DNA of 64,000 nt, from contig NZ_KB894094.1 of assembly GCF_000374305.1 (NCBI RefSeq), forward strand, positions 186,001 through 250,000. Direction: 5' to 3'. Of this stretch, positions 24,952-35,314 are shown one piece after another (the first letter of the stretch is position 1; every line of letters starts with the position of its first letter). The notes under the pieces are model-generated. The model worked only from the letters and a program-made list of their open reading frames with translations, did not search any database and was not told where the DNA came from. The translations under genes and the position numbers were made by a program. The stretch comes from Actinomadura flavalba DSM 45200. Its GTDB lineage: Bacteria; Actinomycetota; Actinomycetes; Streptosporangiales; Streptosporangiaceae.

Positions 24952-25911
24952 GTGTTCACCTCCCGTGCCCGGATGCTGCCCCTCGTTCTCGCCTCCTCCC
25001 TCGGACTCGCCGCGCTCACCGGCTGCGGCTCGTCCGGTGACGCCGCCGCCGACGGCAGGACCGACGTCGTCGCGTCCTTCTACCCGCTGGCCTTCCTCGC
25101 CGAGCGGGTCGGCGGCCCCGACGTGTCCGTCACGACGCTCACCCGGCCCGGCGCCGAACCGCACGACCTGGAGCTGACGCCCAAGCAGGTCGGCCGCGTC
25201 GGCCGCGCCGACCTGGCGCTGTTCATCAAGGGCGTCCAGCCCGCCGTGGACGACGCCGTCGCCAAGCACGCGAAGGACGCCGCGTTCGACGCCGCGTCGC
25301 ACGTCAAGCTGATCCCGGCGCCCGCCGAGGACGAACACGAGCACGAGCACGGCCACGAGGACGAGCACGGCGACGAGGGCCACGACCACGGCGAGCAGGA
25401 CCCGCACCTGTGGCTCGACCCCGACCGCATGGCGACCGTCGCCACCGCCCTCGGTGAGCGCCTGGCCGAGGACGACGCCGCGCACGCCGCCGGATACCGC
25501 GCCCGCGCCGCCGCCCTGTCCGCCGAGCTGAAGAAACTCGACGGCGCGTTCGCCGCCGGGCTGAAGTCGTGCACCCGCGACACGCTCGTCACCGCGCACG
25601 CCGCGTTCGGCTACCTCGCGGACCGCTACAAGCTCAAGCAGATCTCGATCGCGGGCGTGGACGCCTCCAGCGAGCCGTCGCCGCGCCGCCTCGCCGAGCT
25701 GACGCACCAGATCAAGGACGCGGGCGCCACCACGGTCTTCACCGAGACGCTGGTCAGCCCCAAGGTCGCCGAGGCCCTCGCCCGCGAGGCGGGCGTCAAG
25801 ACCGCCGTGCTGGACCCCGTCGAGGGCGTCAAGGAGGGATCGCGCGATGATTACCTCTCGCTGATGCGCGCCAACCTCGCCGCGATCAAGCCCGCCCTCG
25901 GCTGCTCCTGA
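24952..25911 (+). CDS. znuA: Zinc ABC transporter substrate-binding lipoprotein
   Basis: A 319-residue cluster A-I binding protein that captures zinc outside the membrane for ZnuBC. Lipobox LTGC with Cys25. FYPLAFLAERVGG starts the fold. Zinc ligands expected in this family are visible as His71 (EPHDLEL), His152 (DPHLWLDP), a later His in TAHAAFGY, and a C-terminal acidic residue. A His/Glu/Asp-rich loop at about residues 127-148 is typical of zinc rather than manganese members. The GTG start at 24952 has no ribosome binding site and sits at the predicted transcription start. Confidence 0.93.
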   Translation: MFTSRARMLPLVLASSLGLAALTGCGSSGDAAADGRTDVVASFYPLAFLAERVGGPDVSVTTLTRPGAEPHDLELTPKQVGRVGRADLALFIKGVQPAVDDAVAKHAKDAAFDAASHVKLIPAPAEDEHEHEHGHEDEHGDEGHDHGEQDPHLWLDPDRMATVATALGERLAEDDAAHAAGYRARAAALSAELKKLDGAFAAGLKSCTRDTLVTAHAAFGYLADRYKLKQISIAGVDASSEPSPRRLAELTHQIKDAGATTVFTETLVSPKVAEALAREAGVKTAVLDPVEGVKEGSRDDYLSLMRANLAAIKPALGCS

Positions 25912-25925
25912 CGCAGAAAGACTTC

Positions 25926-26612
25926 ATGACCCCTCCCTTCGAGATGCGCGGCGGCCACGTCCGCCGCGACGGACGCGACGTGCTGCGCGGCGTCGACCTG
26001 CGCGTCGCCGCCGGTGACGTCGTCGCCGTGCTCGGCCCCAACGGCGCCGGGAAGTCCACGCTCATCAAGGCGCTGCTCGGGCTGCTGCCGCTCAGCGGCG
26101 GCAGCACGGCCGTCTACGGCGTCCCCCCGGCCCGGTTCCGCGACTGGGGCCGGGTCGGGTACGTCCCGCAGCGCCTCCCGATGGGCGGCGGCGTGCCCGC
26201 CACCGTCCGGGAGGTCGTCGCGTCGGGCCGCGTCGCGCGGCGGTCCCGGTGGCTGCCCGCGCTCACCGACCGGGGCGCCGACCGCGCCGCCGTCGACCGC
26301 GCCCTCGCCGCCGTGGGGCTCGCCGGACGTGACCGCGACACCGCGCACCTGCTGTCGGGCGGGCAGCAGCAGCGCGTCCTGATCGCCCGCGCGCTCGCGG
26401 GCGAGCCCGACGCGTTCGTGCTCGACGAGCCGACCGCCGGGGTCGACGCCACCAGCCAGCTCGACCTGGCCGGGACGCTGGGCGGGCTCGTCGCCGGCGG
26501 CCGCACGGTCGTGCTCGTCGCGCACGAACTCGGCCCGCTGGCGCCCCTCATCACCCGGACCGTCCGGCTCGCCGGGGGCCGGATCGTCGCCGACGACGGG
26601 GAGGCCGCGTGA
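25926..26612 (+). CDS. znuC: Zinc ABC transporter ATPase
   Basis: A 228-residue nucleotide-binding subunit that powers zinc import. Walker A GPNGAGKST at residues 37-45, a Q-loop near GYVPQRLP, signature LSGGQQQR, Walker B AFVLDEPTAGVD and switch His in VAHELG. It follows znuA by 14 bp and its TGA overlaps the ATG of the permease gene by one base, so the genes are translationally coupled. Confidence 0.93.
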   Translation: MTPPFEMRGGHVRRDGRDVLRGVDLRVAAGDVVAVLGPNGAGKSTLIKALLGLLPLSGGSTAVYGVPPARFRDWGRVGYVPQRLPMGGGVPATVREVVASGRVARRSRWLPALTDRGADRAAVDRALAAVGLAGRDRDTAHLLSGGQQQRVLIARALAGEPDAFVLDEPTAGVDATSQLDLAGTLGGLVAGGRTVVLVAHELGPLAPLITRTVRLAGGRIVADDGEAA

Positions 26613-27469
26613 TGGAGATGCTCCAGTTCGAGTACATGCGGATCGGCCTGGTGATGGCCGTGCTCATCGGGCTCACCGCCCCGGCCATCGGCACGTTCGT
26701 CGTGCAGCGGCGGCTGGCGCTGCTCGGTGACGGCATCGGCCACGTCGCGCTCACCGGCATCGGCCTCGGTCTGCTCACCGGCTCGTCCCCGATCCTCGGC
26801 GCGCTGGCCGTCTCGGTGCTCGGCGCGCTGGCGATCGAGCTGCTGCGCGCCCGCAGCCGCAGCGGCGCCGACGTCGCGCTCGCGCTGCTGTTCTACGGCG
26901 GGCTCGCGGGCGGCGTCGTCCTCACCGGACGGTCCGGGGCGGGCACCGCGAGCCTCCAGTCGTACCTGTTCGGGTCGATCACCAGCGTGACCGCCGCCGA
27001 CCTGTACGTCATCGCCGGGCTCGCCGCCGCCGTGCTGCTCGTCGTCGCGCTGTTCGGCCGGGAGCTGTTCCTGCTCAGCCAGGACGAGGAGCTGGCCCGC
27101 GCCGCCGGGCTGCCCGTCCGGTTCCTCAGCGCGCTCGTCGCGGTGACCGCCGCCGTCACCGTCGTCATCGCGATGCGCGCGATCGGGCTGCTGCTCGTCA
27201 GCGCGCTCATGGTCGTGCCGGTCGCCGCCGCGCAGCAGTTCGCGCGCAGCTTCCGCGGCACGATGCTGGCGGCGATGGCCGCCGGTGTACTGTCGGCGGT
27301 GGCGGGACTGGCCGGGTCGTACCAGTACGATCTGCCCCCGGGCCCGTCCATCGTGCTGCTGGCCCTCGCGGTCTTCGCCGTCGCGGTCGCGGCGGGCGGG
27401 CCGCTGCGGCGACGCCGGACGGCCGCCGCCCGGGCGCGCGCCGCCGAGCCGGAGGTGATGAAGAGTTGA
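26612..27469 (+). CDS. znuB: Zinc ABC transporter permease
   Basis: A 285-residue membrane subunit of the ABC-3 family with about eight helices. Characteristic segments are MRIGLVMAVLIGLTAPAIGTFVVQRRLALLGDGIGHVAL near the N-terminus and AMRAIGLLLVSALMVVPVAAAQ. ATG 26612 overlaps the znuC stop (TGATG). Its own stop overlaps the TTG start of zur in a TTGA junction, placing the regulator as the last gene of the operon. Confidence 0.92.
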   Translation: MEMLQFEYMRIGLVMAVLIGLTAPAIGTFVVQRRLALLGDGIGHVALTGIGLGLLTGSSPILGALAVSVLGALAIELLRARSRSGADVALALLFYGGLAGGVVLTGRSGAGTASLQSYLFGSITSVTAADLYVIAGLAAAVLLVVALFGRELFLLSQDEELARAAGLPVRFLSALVAVTAAVTVVIAMRAIGLLLVSALMVVPVAAAQQFARSFRGTMLAAMAAGVLSAVAGLAGSYQYDLPPGPSIVLLALAVFAVAVAAGGPLRRRRTAAARARAAEPEVMKS

Positions 27470-27852
27470 CGACCACCCGCCGCAACGCCGTGCGCCAGGC
27501 GCTCGCCGGCAACCAGGGCTTCCGGTCCGCGCAGGACATCTACGCCGACCTGCGCGCCGACGGCTCCAAGATCGGCCTCACCACCGTCTACCGGGCGCTC
27601 CAAGCCCTCAGCGAGACCGGCGAGGTCGACGTGCTGCGCACCGACGACGGCGAGGCCGTCTACCGGGCCTGCCGCACCGAGGAGCACCACCACCACCTCG
27701 TCTGCCGCGCGTGCGGCCGGACGGTCGAGGTCGCCGGGCCCGCCGTCGAGAAGTGGGCCGACGCGATCGGCGCCGAGCACGGCTTCAGTGAGATCACCCA
27801 CACCGTCGAGGTGTTCGGGACGTGCGCGGGGTGCGTCGCCGGGCGGAGCTGA
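27466..27852 (+). CDS. zur: Zinc uptake regulator Zur (Fur family)
   Basis: A 128-residue Fur-family repressor: winged helix in residues 1-75 (SAQDIYADLRADGSKIGLTTVYRALQALSETGEVD) and a C-terminal dimer domain. Metal sites are visible: the EEHHHHLVCRACGR cluster with the first CxxC, the EHGF/EITHTVEVFG His positions, and the second CxxC in GTCAGC that holds structural zinc. TTG start, GGAGG ten bases upstream, 4-bp overlap with znuB. By family and position it senses zinc and represses the operon through the box at 24917-24931, including its own gene. Confidence 0.93.
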   Translation: MTTTRRNAVRQALAGNQGFRSAQDIYADLRADGSKIGLTTVYRALQALSETGEVDVLRTDDGEAVYRACRTEEHHHHLVCRACGRTVEVAGPAVEKWADAIGAEHGFSEITHTVEVFGTCAGCVAGRS

Positions 27853-27876
27853 TCGCGGATGCGCAAGAATCGGCAC

Positions 27877-28302
27877 ATGGCTACGACACGTACCGCGAAC
27901 ACGCACTGGGAAGGGCCGCTGCTGGGCGGCCAGGGAAAGGTCTCGCTCGACTCGTCCGGCATCGGTGAGTTCGAGGTGACCTGGCCGTCCCGCTCCGAGG
28001 AGCCGAACGGGCGCACCAGCCCCGAGGAGCTCATCGCCGCGGCGCACTCCGCCTGCTTCTCCATGGCCCTGACGGCCGGGCTCGCCGGAGCGGGCACCCC
28101 GGCGGAGACCATCGACGCCAAGGCCGACGTCACCTTCCAGCCGGGTGAGGGCATCACCGGCAGCAAGCTGACCGTCCGGGCGAGCGTGCCCGGTCTCAGC
28201 GCCGCCGACTTCGAGAAGGCGGCCCAGGCGGCCAAGGAGAACTGCGCGGTCAGCAAGGCGCTGACCGGCACGACGATCACCCTCGACGCCTCCCTGGTCT
28301 GA
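27877..28302 (+). CDS. OsmC/Ohr-family peroxiredoxin-like protein
   Basis: A 141-residue member of the OsmC/Ohr family that reduces organic hydroperoxides with a pair of cysteines. The catalytic Cys are visible in AHSACFSMAL and ENCAVSKAL. The N-terminal strand region includes RTANTHWEGPLLGGQGKVSLDS. The OsmC subgroup is favoured over Ohr by the HWEG.L..G.G motif. The ATG at 27877 is preceded exactly six bases upstream by AAGAAT, a weak -10-like hexamer, and has no ribosome binding site, so a leaderless start is possible. It lies 24 bp after zur. Confidence 0.9.
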   Translation: MATTRTANTHWEGPLLGGQGKVSLDSSGIGEFEVTWPSRSEEPNGRTSPEELIAAAHSACFSMALTAGLAGAGTPAETIDAKADVTFQPGEGITGSKLTVRASVPGLSAADFEKAAQAAKENCAVSKALTGTTITLDASLV

Positions 28303-28309
28303 GCCGGTC

Positions 28310-28335
28310 ACGGGGGCGGCGCACGCCGCCCCCGT
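28310..28335. terminator. Bidirectional terminator between osmC-like and tauD-like genes
   Basis: A perfect 11-bp stem (ACGGGGGCGGC / GCCGCCCCCGT) with a GCAC loop, 7 bp after one stop codon and 5 bp from the other convergent stop. Confidence 0.8.
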
Positions 28336-28340
28336 TCCGC

Positions 28341-29111
28341 TCAGCCCCGCCGGACGACCGGCACCGGCACCTCGCCCGCGAGCGTCACGCGCCGCAGATG
28401 GCGGGGCTCGTCGCCGAAGTCGCGCACGACCCGGTACTGCGTGGACCGGTTGTCCGCGAGCGCGACGTCACCGGCCTCCCACCGCCAGCGGACGGTGTTC
28501 TCCAGCCGCGTCACGTGGTCCTGGAAGAGGCGGATCAGCGCCTCGGAGTCGGCCTCGGCGCTCAGCCCGACGATCGAGCGGGCGAACCCGCCGAGCAGCA
28601 GCGACCGCTCCCCCGTCTCGGGGTGCAGCCGCACCACCGGATGGTCGGCGCGGCCGGACGGGTCGGCGTGGTGCGCCCAGAGCCGGTCGGCGAGGTCGCG
28701 CAGTTCCACCGGCAGCGCGTCGTAGGCGGCGGCGGTGTTCGCCCAGACCGTGTCGCCGCCGCGCGACGGCAGTTCGACGGCCTGGAGCAGCGTCGCGCGC
28801 GGCGGGCGCTCGGTGTAGGAGGCGTCGGTGTGCCAGGCGCCGCCGTCCTGGCCGGAGGACGGCACCCGCCCGGGGTCGCCGAGGCGGCGGGCGAAGGCGA
28901 GCAGCCCGGCCTCGTCCAGGTGGTGCTGGCCCCGGAAGAACAGCACCTTGTGCCGGTGCAGTTCGCCGCGCAGCCGCGCGACGACGTCCTCCGGCAGGTC
29001 GCCGGACAGCCGGACCGGACAGATCTCGGCGCCGACGCGGCCCGCGACGGGGCGCACGGTGAGAGGTCTGTCGAGCACGGCGTGTAGTGACTCCGGGACC
29101 TGAGACGTCAT
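28341..29111 (-). CDS. TauD/TfdA-family oxygenase-like protein with altered iron ligand
   Basis: A 256-residue member of the Fe(II)/2-oxoglutarate dioxygenase family. The first two ligands are present, His94 and Asp96 in GAWHTDASY, and an arginine pair near LRRVTLAG fits the 2-oxoglutarate contact. The third ligand, normally the His of a DNR.TQH motif, is replaced: the protein reads DNRSTQYRVV with Tyr226 (codon at 28434-28436). Activity may be changed or lost; substrate is unknown. A promoter TTGCTT-N17-TACCGT ends six bases before the ATG, suggesting a leaderless transcript. Confidence 0.85.
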   Translation of the reverse strand: MTSQVPESLHAVLDRPLTVRPVAGRVGAEICPVRLSGDLPEDVVARLRGELHRHKVLFFRGQHHLDEAGLLAFARRLGDPGRVPSSGQDGGAWHTDASYTERPPRATLLQAVELPSRGGDTVWANTAAAYDALPVELRDLADRLWAHHADPSGRADHPVVRLHPETGERSLLLGGFARSIVGLSAEADSEALIRLFQDHVTRLENTVRWRWEAGDVALADNRSTQYRVVRDFGDEPRHLRRVTLAGEVPVPVVRRG

Positions 29112-29117
29112 GCCACG

Positions 29118-29146
29118 ACGGTAGGCGGCCCGACCGCAGAAAGCAA
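29118..29146 (-). promoter_or_regulatory. Leaderless-type promoter of the tauD-like gene
   Basis: On the minus strand TTGCTT (29146-29141), a 17-bp spacer, TACCGT (29123-29118), then six bases to ATG at 29111. The spacing places the transcript start at the start codon. Confidence 0.65.
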
Positions 29147-29165
29147 ACTAATCCTGTAGGAAATG

Positions 29166-29954
29166 TCAGGACGCGGGGAGCGGATTCGGCTGCGCGCCCC
29201 CGTAGCGGCGGTCCCGCGAGGCGTAGACCTCGCAGGCGTGCCACAGGTGGCGGCGGTCGAAGTCCGGCCAGAGCGTGTCGAGGAAGACCATCTCGGCGTA
29301 GGCCGACTGCCAGAGCAGGAAGTTGGACGTGCGCTGCTCCCCCGACGACCGCAGGAACAGGTCCACGTCCGGGATGTCGGGTTCGTCGAGGTAGCGCGCG
29401 AACACCTTCTCGGTGATCTTGTCCGGGTTGAGCCTGCCGTCGCGGACGTCGCGCGCGATGGAGGCGGTCGCGTCCAGGATCTCCGCGCGGCCCCCGTAGT
29501 TCACGCAGAACTGGAGCGTCAGCGTGTCGTTGCCGCGCGTCATCTCCTCGGCCGACTCCAGCTCCTTGATGACGCTGCGCCACAGCTTCGGGCGCCGGCC
29601 CGCCCAGCGCACCCGCACCCCCATCGAGTGGAGCTGGTCGCGGCGGCGGCGGATGACGTCGCGGTTGAAGCCCATGAGGAAGCGGACCTCGTCCGGCGAG
29701 CGCTTCCAGTTCTCGGTCGAGAACGCGTACGCCGACACGTACGGGACGCCCAGCTCGATCGCGCCCATGATCACGTCGAACAGCGAGTCCTCGCCGCGCC
29801 GGTGGCCCTCGGTGCGGGGCAGCCCGCGCTCCTTGGCCCAGCGGCCGTTGCCGTCCATGACGATCGCGACGTGCCGGGGCACCAGCTCGGCCGGGATCGC
29901 CGGGGGGCGCGCCCCGTCCGGGTGGGGATAGGGCGGCAGGACGGCCTTGCTCAT
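29166..29954 (-). CDS. uppS: Isoprenyl (undecaprenyl/decaprenyl) diphosphate synthase
   Basis: A 262-residue cis-prenyltransferase that makes the lipid carrier for peptidoglycan and other wall polymers. Diagnostic motifs are [15 protein letters not shown] with catalytic Asp34, the [10 protein letters not shown] segment, and [22 protein letters not shown] near the C-terminus. Product chain length cannot be set from sequence. Start ATG 29954, 44 bp after recO on the same strand; recO-uppS adjacency is common in actinobacteria. Confidence 0.94.
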   Translation of the reverse strand: MSKAVLPPYPHPDGARPPAIPAELVPRHVAIVMDGNGRWAKERGLPRTEGHRRGEDSLFDVIMGAIELGVPYVSAYAFSTENWKRSPDEVRFLMGFNRDVIRRRRDQLHSMGVRVRWAGRRPKLWRSVIKELESAEEMTRGNDTLTLQFCVNYGGRAEILDATASIARDVRDGRLNPDKITEKVFARYLDEPDIPDVDLFLRSSGEQRTSNFLLWQSAYAEMVFLDTLWPDFDRRHLWHACEVYASRDRRYGGAQPNPLPAS

Positions 29955-29998
29955 ACGAACTCGCCTCTCGGCTCGACCGGGGATCGGGTGGGTCCGGC

Positions 29999-30736
29999 TC
30001 ACTCGCCGCCGCGCTCGACGTGCCGCAGCGAACGGATGCCGTGTTCGAGGTGCCATTGCAGGTAGGCGGCGACGAGGCCGCTGCACTCTACCCGGTGGCG
30101 GGTGTCGCTGCCGTCGGCGTAGGCCCAGTCGCCGCGCAGCAGCGCCAGCATGAGGCCGAACGTCGGCGGCGCGGGGGTGGCGGCGCCCGGCTGGCGGCAC
30201 CGGCCGCAGACCGCGCCGCCCGCCGCGATGGCGAAGCCGCGCAGGCCGCCGCGCTCGCCGCAGCGGCAGCACTCGTCCAGGGCGGGCGCCCAGCCCGCGA
30301 CCGACAGCGACCGCAGCAGGTAGGCGTCCAGGACGAGACGGGGGTCGTGCTCGGCCTCGACCAGCGTGCGCAGCCCGCCGACGAGCAGCAGGAACTGCCG
30401 CAGCGCGGGCTCGCCCTCCTCGCTGGTCAGCTTCTCGGCCGTCTCCAGCATCGCCGTGCCGGCCGTGTAGCGCGGATAGTCGAGCGCGAGGCGCTGCCCG
30501 TAGGGGCGCAGCGTCTCGGCCTGGGTGATGAGGTCGAGCGAGCGGCGCTCGTAGAGCTGGAGGTCGACGTGGGTGAACGGCTCCAGCCGCGCGCCGAACC
30601 GCGACTTGGTCTTGCGGACGCCCTTGGCGGCGGCGCGGATGCGCCCGCCCCGGCGGGTGAGCACCGTGACGATGCGGTCGGCCTCGCCCAGCTTCTGGGT
30701 GCGCAGCACGACGCCTTCGTCTCGGTACAGGGTCAC
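29999..30736 (-). CDS. recO: DNA repair protein RecO
   Basis: A 245-residue recombination mediator that loads RecA with RecR and anneals single strands. The N-terminal OB-fold starts [20 protein letters not shown], followed by [20 protein letters not shown]. The C-terminal helical part has a zinc site CCRCGERGG and CGRC. GTG 30736 gives the usual family N-terminus and has GGAAG nine bases upstream. A GTG at 30754 would add six residues. Confidence 0.93.
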   Translation of the reverse strand: MTLYRDEGVVLRTQKLGEADRIVTVLTRRGGRIRAAAKGVRKTKSRFGARLEPFTHVDLQLYERRSLDLITQAETLRPYGQRLALDYPRYTAGTAMLETAEKLTSEEGEPALRQFLLLVGGLRTLVEAEHDPRLVLDAYLLRSLSVAGWAPALDECCRCGERGGLRGFAIAAGGAVCGRCRQPGAATPAPPTFGLMLALLRGDWAYADGSDTRHRVECSGLVAAYLQWHLEHGIRSLRHVERGGE

Positions 30737-30875
30737 CCGGCCATTCTTCCGCACCGGCGGAGATGGATCATCCAGGGACGAACCACCCCATGATCACCGA
30801 GGGTGACCGGATCAGGTCGCGCCGGTGAGCGTGGAAACGTGGTGTCGATCACAGAAAAGTGCCAGCGTGGAGTCC

Positions 30876-31901
30876 ATGAGATGCACCATCGTGCCGCCGC
30901 ACATCCTCGAACGCGTCGCCACCGCCGGTGACCCGGCGCTGCGCGACATCGCCCGCCGGACCCTCGCGCTGAGCGCGGGCGTCCGGTCCGAACGGCGGAT
31001 CGCCCCGGTCCGTCCCGCCGCCCCGACCGAGGACTTCGTCCCCGACCGGACGATCAAGGACGCCGGGTACCGCACTGAACTGCCCGGCGACACCGTCCGC
31101 GCCGAGGGCGGTCCCGCGACCGGCGACCCCGTCGCCGACCAGTCCTACGAATGGCTCGGCACCACATTCGACTTCTTCGAGGCCGCCTACCGCCGCAACT
31201 CCATCGACGGCGCCGGGCTACCGCTGATCTCCACCGTCCACTACGGCCGCGACTACGACAACGCGTTCTGGAACGGCGAGCAGATGGTCTACGGCGACGG
31301 GGACGGCGTGCTGTTCAACGCCTTCACCGCCTCGCTGGACGTCACCGGCCACGAGCTCACCCACGGCGTCACCCAGTACGCCGCCAACCTGGAGTACTAC
31401 GGCCAGGCGGGCGCGCTGAACGAGTCGATGTCGGACGTGTTCGGCGTGCTGGTCAAGCAGTGGCACCTGGGCCAGCAGGCCGCCGACGCCGACTGGCTCG
31501 TCGGCGCCGAACTCCTCACCGACGAGATCGCGGGCGTCGCGCTGCGGTCCATGAAGGAGCCCGGCACCGCCTACGACGACCCGCGCCTCGGCAAGGACCC
31601 GCAGCCCGGCCACATGGACGGCTACGTCGACACCTACCGCGACAACGGCGGCGTCCACATCAACTCCGGAATCCCGAACCGCGCCTTCTACCTGGTCGCG
31701 ACCGCCCTCGGCGGGAATGCCTGGGAAAAGGCGGGGAAGATCTGGTACGACACGCTCACCGGGGGCAAACTGTCGGCCACGGCGGATTTCGCAACTTTCG
31801 CTGCAACCACCGTCGTGACCGCCGCCGCGCTCCACGGGGACGACGCGCCGGAGGTCGCCGCGGTGCGCGAGGGCTGGGCGGGAGTCGGCGTGCAGGCGTA
31901 G
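30876..31901 (+). CDS. Protealysin-like M4 metalloprotease
   Basis: A 341-residue zinc protease of the thermolysin family. Zinc site HELTH with His159, Glu160 and His163 and the third ligand Glu183 in LNESMSDVFG; proton-donor His in DNGGVHINSG. It has no signal peptide and no long FTP/PepSY propeptide. Instead it starts MRCTIVPPHILERV, the short propeptide motif typical of protealysin-like members. These are often intracellular or exported by unknown routes. The next gene encodes an emfourin-like protein, the known partner inhibitor of such proteases. ATG 30876 has GGAG just upstream. Confidence 0.92.
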   Translation: MRCTIVPPHILERVATAGDPALRDIARRTLALSAGVRSERRIAPVRPAAPTEDFVPDRTIKDAGYRTELPGDTVRAEGGPATGDPVADQSYEWLGTTFDFFEAAYRRNSIDGAGLPLISTVHYGRDYDNAFWNGEQMVYGDGDGVLFNAFTASLDVTGHELTHGVTQYAANLEYYGQAGALNESMSDVFGVLVKQWHLGQQAADADWLVGAELLTDEIAGVALRSMKEPGTAYDDPRLGKDPQPGHMDGYVDTYRDNGGVHINSGIPNRAFYLVATALGGNAWEKAGKIWYDTLTGGKLSATADFATFAATTVVTAAALHGDDAPEVAAVREGWAGVGVQA

Positions 31902-31926
31902 CGATGGGCGGGCGCGAGGAGGCGTC

Positions 31927-32172
31927 GTGAGAGTCAGAGTGGTCCGCACCGGCGGATTCGCGGGAGTCGAACGGCACGGCGAGTCCGACAGCGCCCGCGA
32001 TCCGGTGCTGGCCCGGCTCGTGGACCGCGTCGACCTGGACGCGGTCCCCCCGCCGGGCCGCATCCCCGACCAGTACCTCTACGACATCGACATCGACGGT
32101 TCCACCGCGACGGTCGGCGAAGCCCAGCTCAACGGCCCGCTGCGCGAACTCGTCCACCACGTCCTCGGCTAG
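31927..32172 (+). CDS. Emfourin-like protease inhibitor
   Basis: An 81-residue protein resembling emfourin, the inhibitor encoded beside protealysin-type M4 proteases. It starts with MRVRVVRTGGFAGVERHGE and ends LNGPLRELVHHVLG, with PDQYLYDIDIDG in the middle; the RTGGFAG motif is the family hallmark. GTG start with GAGGAGG six bases upstream and only 25 bp after the protease stop, so the two are co-transcribed. The expected role is tight inhibition of the protease inside the cell. The call rests on motif recall plus context. Confidence 0.82.
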   Translation: MRVRVVRTGGFAGVERHGESDSARDPVLARLVDRVDLDAVPPPGRIPDQYLYDIDIDGSTATVGEAQLNGPLRELVHHVLG

Positions 32173-32192
32173 CGCCGGGGAGAGTCGCACGA

Positions 32193-32226
32193 AAGGCCCG
32201 GACCGAGGTCATCGGGTCCGGGCCTT
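32193..32226. terminator. Terminator between the emfourin-like gene and leuA
   Basis: A perfect 12-bp stem (AAGGCCCGGACC / GGTCCGGGCCTT; 32193-32204 with 32215-32226) and a 10-nt loop, between two convergent genes. Confidence 0.8.
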
Positions 32227-32284
32227 CCGAAACGGACGCGCGCTGGGTGCGGCGGGCGCGGCCGGGCTTTCCGGGGGCTTCGGC

Positions 32285-34098
<1,814 letters not shown>

Positions 34099-34117
<19 letters not shown>

Positions 34118-34170
34118 CCGCTAAGGAGGAGCAGCTCGCGCGACACGTTCGCCAACGTAACAGATCGCAT
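34099..34170 (-). CDS. leuA leader peptide
   Basis: A 23-codon reading frame upstream of leuA on the same strand. ATG 34170 has GAGG six bases upstream; an in-frame GTG at 34146 would give 15 residues. The C-terminal part reads RELLLLSGRSGGP, with four consecutive Leu codons (CTG CTC CTC CTT), then TAA. Four Leu in a row immediately before alternative hairpins is the hallmark of a translation-coupled leucine attenuator; leucine leader peptides are known before leuA in actinobacteria. There is no other homology to expect for so short a peptide. Confidence 0.75.
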
Positions 34171-34313
34171 CCGCGCCTCGGTAACGGCGTCCCGCATGGT
34201 GAGACCACGGGCGCCTCCTCCCCTGGGCATAACGCCACAAAGGCCACGAAGGTATTCCCCGGCGCGGGTGTATCCGCGCGAACCGCCGGACGGATTCCGC
34301 GTCACGGGTCAGG

Positions 34314-35288
34314 ATGAGGGGCATGACCTTCCCGTCCATGCCGGGATTCGACACGATCACCCTGACCCGCGACCTCGACCCCGTCATGGCCGCGCGCGAC
34401 CAGGATCTCGGCGACCGCTTCCGGCAGTACCCGAAGCTGCTCCCGCTGGAGCCGGTCTTCTCCGTGGCCCGCCAGACCGGCCGCGAGTGGCGGATCCTCG
34501 ACACCTGCCACGCGACCCCCGACGAGGCGCGCCGGTGCTTCGCGTACTGGCTGGACACCGAGATCGAGATCCGCCCGGACGACCACGCCTACGTCCGCGC
34601 CGCGTCCGCCGCCATGGCCAAGCTCAACCCCGAGGACGGCGACCCGATCCGCAAGGACGAGTGGGAGTTCTGCGGTGAGCGGTACCGGATCATCCGCATC
34701 CTGCGGTTCACCCTCATGGGCGACCGCATCCTGGAGCCGCCCCGGCCGAGCGACGTCGAGCCGCCGCGAGGCCCCGACCCGGTCTACGAGATGGTCCTCG
34801 ACCCGATGCGGCCGTGCGGCGAGTACGAGATGCAGCTCCGTCTGAACATCTCGGCCTTCACCGCCAACGCCGACGCCAACTCCGCGCAGATCGTGGCCGA
34901 GGCGCGGCACGCGGCGCAGACGCACCCGGGCGTGCTGATCCTGCCGCCCGCCTTCGAGGTGACCGAGGTGCGCCCGCGCCGGGGCTGGCGGACCGTGATC
35001 GACGCGGAGGGGCCCGACTCGGCGTCGGTCCGGCTGTACGAGTTCCTGCGGTTCACCGCGCCCGCCCACCACAGGCACGAGCACGGCAGCCCGCCGACCG
35101 AGGACGAGCGGGCCGCCTACCACCGCGCGGCCGACGAGGTGCGCGGGCAGCCCGGCCCCGACTTCGCCGTCCTCGGCCGGACGTTCCGCACCCTGCGCAT
35201 CACCCGCGCCCTGCGGCTCGGCCGCGAGGGGCCGGAGGGGCCGCGCCCGTCCGACGAGGACGACGCGGAGCCCGGCGCCGGGTCCTGA
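34314..35288 (+). CDS. Uncharacterised actinobacterial protein (possibly DUF5954)
   Basis: A 324-residue cytoplasmic protein that I tentatively link to DUF5954. It has no signal peptide or membrane segment. Visible features are an N-terminal FDTITLTRDLDPVMAARDQD region, a tandem layout in which EWEFCGERYRIIRILRFT and DFAVLGRTFRTLRITRAL look like two versions of the same unit, and a charged Glu/Asp-rich tail. Start is ATG 34314 or 34323. It is divergent from leuA with its leader and convergent with the urt operon. No function can be stated. Confidence 0.6.
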   Translation: MRGMTFPSMPGFDTITLTRDLDPVMAARDQDLGDRFRQYPKLLPLEPVFSVARQTGREWRILDTCHATPDEARRCFAYWLDTEIEIRPDDHAYVRAASAAMAKLNPEDGDPIRKDEWEFCGERYRIIRILRFTLMGDRILEPPRPSDVEPPRGPDPVYEMVLDPMRPCGEYEMQLRLNISAFTANADANSAQIVAEARHAAQTHPGVLILPPAFEVTEVRPRRGWRTVIDAEGPDSASVRLYEFLRFTAPAHHRHEHGSPPTEDERAAYHRAADEVRGQPGPDFAVLGRTFRTLRITRALRLGREGPEGPRPSDEDDAEPGAGS

Positions 35289-35314
35289 GCGGGGACGCGG
35301 CGCCGGGCGGGCGA

